From Crocodylus rhombifer (taxonomy: Eukaryota > Chordata > Crocodylia > Crocodylidae), in contig JAVSML010001012.1 of NCBI GenBank assembly GCA_038503035.1, forward strand, positions 62,001 through 126,000: a stretch of 64,000 nucleotides of DNA. The letters are read 5' to 3'. Positions 60,586-64,000 of this stretch are shown piece after piece; the stretch's first letter is position 1; each line of letters starts with the position of its first letter. Both the position numbers and the translations under genes were made by a program. The notes under the pieces are model-generated. The model had not been told where the DNA came from. It saw nothing but the letters and a program-made list of their open reading frames with translations, and ran no database searches.

Positions 60586-60795
60586 CTCTTTAGACTGGAA
60601 GCATTTCCAAGGGCAGCACAGCTTCAGGGGAGTAGAGGGACAAGATAGGACAAGAATTTTTTCTGTTGAGCTAGGTATGTGTGGTCGCAGGGTTGCCTCA
60701 GACCTTGCTTTAAGTTATGGTCTCCCAAGTCTTGCTTGCTTTGAACTTACTGTTTGGCTTTTATTTGCTTTGCTCTTTTATTAATGACCCTAAGT

Positions 60796-60898
60796 CAGGG
60801 GTGGGCAATTATTTCAGCTGGAGGGCCACCCAAGGTGTTGTCAAGGGCTGCAAGCAAAATCTTTTCAAAGCTATAATTTTAACAAATTATAAAGAACA
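60796..60898. mobile_element. hAT-type 5' end, interrupted by CR1
   Basis: CAGGGGTGGGCAATTATTTC followed by GGAGGGCCACC is a common hAT terminal sequence. The CR1 begins about 100 bp later. The matching right end was not found. Confidence 0.6.
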
Positions 60899-61932
60899 AA
60901 TCAGGGTTGTGATTGATGGCAGTCACTCATCATGGTGCCCTGTGACCAGTGGGGTCCCTCAAGGCTCTGTCCTGGGACCCATACTGTTCAACATCTTCAT
61001 TAACGATGTGGACAGTGGAGTCAGGAGTGGACTGGCCAAGTTTGCCAATGACACCAAACTTTGGGGCAAAGCATCCCCGCCAGAAGATAGGCGGGTGATC
61101 CAGGCTGACCTGGACAAGCTCAGCAAATGGGCAGACGAGAACCTCATGGTGTTTAACACCGAAAAATGCAAGGTTTTCCACCTTGGGAGGAAAAACCTGC
61201 AGCACCCTTATAGGCTCGGCAGTGCTACGTTGGTTAGCACTACAGAAGAAAAAGACTTGGGGCTCATCATTGACCACAAGATGAACATGAGTCTGCAATG
61301 CGATGCTGCGGCTAGTAAAGTGACCAAAATGCTGGCGTGCATCCATAGATGCTTCTCGAGCAAATCCCGGGACGTCATTCTCCCCTTGTACTCAGCCTTG
61401 GTGAGGCTGCAGCTGGAGTACTGCGTCCAGTTTTGGGCTCCACAATTCAAAAAGGATGTGGAGAAGCTTGAGAGAGTCCAGAGGAGAGCCACGCGCATGA
61501 TCAGAGGTCAGGAGAACAGATCTTACGATGACAGGCTGAGAGCCATGGGGCTCTTTAGCCTGGAAAAGCGCAGGCTCAGGGGTGATCTGATGGCCACCTA
61601 CAAGTTTATCAGGGGTGACCACCAGGATCTGGGGGAACGTCTGTTCACCAGAGCGCCCCAAGGGATGACAAGGTCGAACGGTCACAAACCGTTTCAGGCT
61701 GGACATAAGAGAGAATTTCTTTACTGTCTGAGCCCCCAAGGTCTGGAACAGTCTGCCAGCGGAGGTGGTTCAAGCACCTACATTAAACACCTTCAAGAGT
61801 AAATTGGATGCTTATCTTGCTGGGATCCTATGACCCCAGCTGAATTCCTGCCCTTTGGGCAGGGGGCTGGACTCGATGATCTCCCGAGGTCCCTTCCAGC
61901 CCTAATGTCTATAAAATCTAATGCCTATGAAA
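60899..61932 (+). mobile_element. CR1-type LINE, 5'-truncated, with long open frame
   Basis: A single frame stays open through most of the copy: VTSGVPQGSVLGPILFNIFI, KFANDTKLWGKA (the catalytic ADD box altered to AND), LPLYSALVRLQLEYCVQFWA, RRATRMIRGQENRSYDDRLR. It breaks only near the C terminus. The 3' end is canonical: CTGGACTCGATGATCTCCC, then GGTCCCTTCCAGCCCTAATG. It is the youngest-looking CR1 here but cannot encode an active enzyme as read. Confidence 0.93.
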
Positions 61933-62910
61933 TATACTAAAAATTAAATTCGTTAACTTTTTAATTTTATTTCACAAATATTTTTGTCTTGATTTTTTAG
62001 GGTTTTTTTTGAGCAACATATATACAGGTGATTGCATAATAGCACAAAGTAAAGTTTACTTTTGTATACTGTATGTCGGGGGGGGTGTTTGGGCATTGGT
62101 GGTGGGAATATTATTTGGGAGAATGGTGCGGCAGAGTGAGGCTGCTCCTCCCTGCTGCAGGGTTGTTGAGGGGCTGGCACATGGTAGGGCGTGGTGGTGG
62201 TGCTGGAGCAGTGGAGCTGTGTTTGGGAAGGATAAGTCCCGTTAGCCCCGGCCTTGCACACCCCACACACAGGTGGCGGGTGTGTGGAGGGGCTGTCCAT
62301 GTGCTAGGTTCCTGGGAGACAACCAGTAATGGTTGGGGGCATATGTAGCAGGGCTCATTGCGGTTGTGCAGTCCTCCACCCCTTGCCATGTGGCTTGTGA
62401 TTGCCCCCATGGTGCTTTGCATGGGGCTGAGCCCTGCCTGTCCCCACCAGTGGTACTGCCTGTGCACAGCTTCCCAGTGGGGCTCCTGCTGCTGCAGCCA
62501 CCTGGGTATGGCTGGCTCTCCTGGCCTCTAGTGGCTCTTCCTCCTGCCCCTGCTGCACCACGTGAAGTTGGGGGAGGGGGAAGCTGCAGCTAGGTGGCTC
62601 CTGCCCCCGTGCATGGGGCTCCAGCTGCCTTTTACACACTTCACCTGGCAGGTGACAGCAGTCCTGCTGGGAAGCTGTGCATGCTGGCTGGGGCCGTCCT
62701 GCCCTAAGTGATGTCTTTCTGTGGATCCTTGAAGGTCACACACATCCTGGGCTCTTTGCATAGTGGCGTTTCAGCATAAATGAAAGTGGGACCAGAGTAA
62801 CAACTAATGGAGGGTTTTGGGATCTGGTCCAGCGTTCTCTCAAAGAATATGTAACAAATAAGCTGCTCAACTGCCTTTTTTATTATGCTGTTCTGGGGTG
62901 TTCTCTACTT
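61933..62910. other. GC-rich, unassigned sequence
   Basis: AT-rich to 62,070, then GC-rich. It may include the remainder of the hAT that starts at 60,796. No gene seen. Confidence 0.4.
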
Positions 62911-63605
62911 CAGGGCGGTCCACCTGACAGCCTGTGAGCTACACGAGGCTTGTGAGGGGTGAGCATTAGGGTTGCCAACTCTGACTGAAGCTATTCCAGG
63001 AGATGTTTTTTCCAACATGATGTAATGTCATTAATTGTACTGTTCAGTCCGTTCACAATATCAATCTCCTGGATTGCTCTCAGTAGCTGCCAGGAGATCA
63101 GTGCTGATTCTGGTAGACTCCTGGTCAGTTGAGGAGGGCTGGCATCCCTAGCGAGCATGTGCCCCACAGCCTGCTGCAGCTGCCTCTCCCTCCAGTTACA
63201 TGGCAGGGGCAGGTTGTGGGGGGCTTCATGCCACAGGGGCTGCTCAGGGTTTGAATTACACTTTGACTTCTGGTAGGGGAGTCTGCAGAAAAAATTAGGC
63301 TGCCCATTACGATGGCCTGATAAAACCAGAGCCTCCCCCTCCCCAGGTTATGATGTTCAAATCTTATGGGGGGGGCTCTCATCTCTTATAGGGGGGGTTC
63401 AGCCCCCCCCCCCCAAACTCCCCTGTAATTCGAACCCTGGTGCTGCCCATGCGAGGGGGCTAGGGTACGTGCGTGGCGGGGCTGTGTGCCATCAGTGTTC
63501 CTGCATGGCGGGGCACATAGGAGGGAAAGAAGGGGAAGGGACCCTGGAGGTCCACCCCAACAGCATGTGTGTGGCCCTCAGTTGAGGGGAAGTTGGACAG
63601 CCCTG
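62911..63605. mobile_element. hAT-type element, 695 bp, interrupted
   Basis: Termini CAGGGCGGTCCACCTG and GTTGGACAGCCCTG. Flanks CTCTACTT (62,903-62,910) and CTCTAATT (63,606-63,613) agree at 7 of 8. Carries the insertion at 62,967-63,150. No transposase remains. Confidence 0.8.
62967..63150. mobile_element. 184-bp TIR element nested in a hAT
   Basis: Begins TAGGGTTGCCAACTCTG and ends GAGGGCTGGCATCCCTA. Flanks GTGAGCAT (62,959-62,966) and GCGAGCAT (63,151-63,158) agree at 7 of 8, fitting an 8-bp duplication. A partial relative sits at 57,229. Confidence 0.85.
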
Positions 63606-63613
63606 CTCTAATT

Positions 63614-64000
63614 CATCTTGGTTCAAATGGTTTTCTGTAAATACTGCTTACTGCTCACCCAATGGTCTGTCTTTTAGGGGGCCTTTTTGGAAGAAGGGGC
63701 AACTTCCAGTGAGTGACTCAGTACCTGGTGTTCAGATCTCTTTGCTGTGGCTCTGCGACATTAATTGCACAGTAACCGGGAAGGCGGAAGCATTCCTCAC
63801 ACGCCACCTGATTGCTACTTAGAGCAAGTATGAATTGTTTGATACCAGCTTTAACAATTTCTCAAACCAGTTGCTCACGCTATAGTCACGAGCACAGTAT
63901 AAATAGAACTGCTAGATTTTTTAGCCACAGAATTTAAAGTTATGGTTTCCACAGCAACCATTACTCAGGCCGCCTTGTACATATGAAATCTTTTCCATTT
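63614..64000. other. Window end, no feature recognised
   Basis: Unique-looking sequence; no gene or repeat recognised. Confidence 0.4.

Larger units (their letters stand above)
58122..64000 (+). other. Putative first intron of the CpG-island gene
   Basis: No coding exon recognised. It starts with (GAAT)n and (TG)n microsatellites at 58,140-58,330 and holds a hairpin, a duplicated segment, a MIR, a CR1 and nested hAT elements, each listed separately. GC-rich blocks at 58,360-58,900 and 62,070-62,720 remain unassigned. Confidence 0.4.

Overview
This is about 64 kb of vertebrate nuclear DNA, most likely crocodilian, with a turtle as the main alternative. It shows interrupted genes, CpG-island promoters, CR1 LINEs in several states of decay, old MIR SINEs and many short hAT-type DNA transposons. 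The SOD1 protein reads closest to sauropsid forms as I remember them. The species call is inference.

Three loci can be supported. (1) Positions 1-about 5,980, plus strand: the last coding exon (3,944-4,785), 3' UTR and preceding intron of an SR-related CTD-associated factor, called SCAF4 by sequence and neighbours. (2) Positions about 8,790-18,600, minus strand: a complete five-exon copper/zinc superoxide dismutase gene, SOD1. Its exons join in frame to a 154-residue protein with all copper and zinc ligands, the disulfide cysteines and the active-site arginine. SCAF4 and SOD1 are convergent (tail to tail), as in other vertebrates. (3) Positions about 57,440-58,121, plus strand: a CpG island with many CCAAT boxes, a YY1-like motif and a good splice donor, read as the promoter and non-coding first exon of the next gene. 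From known gene order (SCAF4-SOD1-TIAM1, with SOD1 and TIAM1 head to head) this is probably TIAM1. No coding exon of it lies in the window, so the name rests on synteny alone.

The 39 kb between the SOD1 promoter and the second CpG island holds no gene I can recognise. It is a mosaic of transposons: CR1 copies, a LINE whose 5' half is inverted in the pattern left by twin priming and whose other half is split by an insertion containing an LTR-like segment, hAT elements with target-site duplications, nested insertions, and a set of GC-rich foldback (palindromic) elements. One foldback has an assembly gap exactly at its centre. This foldback class is the most unusual signal in the window. The 58-64 kb region, a putative intron 1, holds a 58-nt near-perfect hairpin, a duplicated 180-bp segment, a MIR, a CR1 and one hAT inserted in another.
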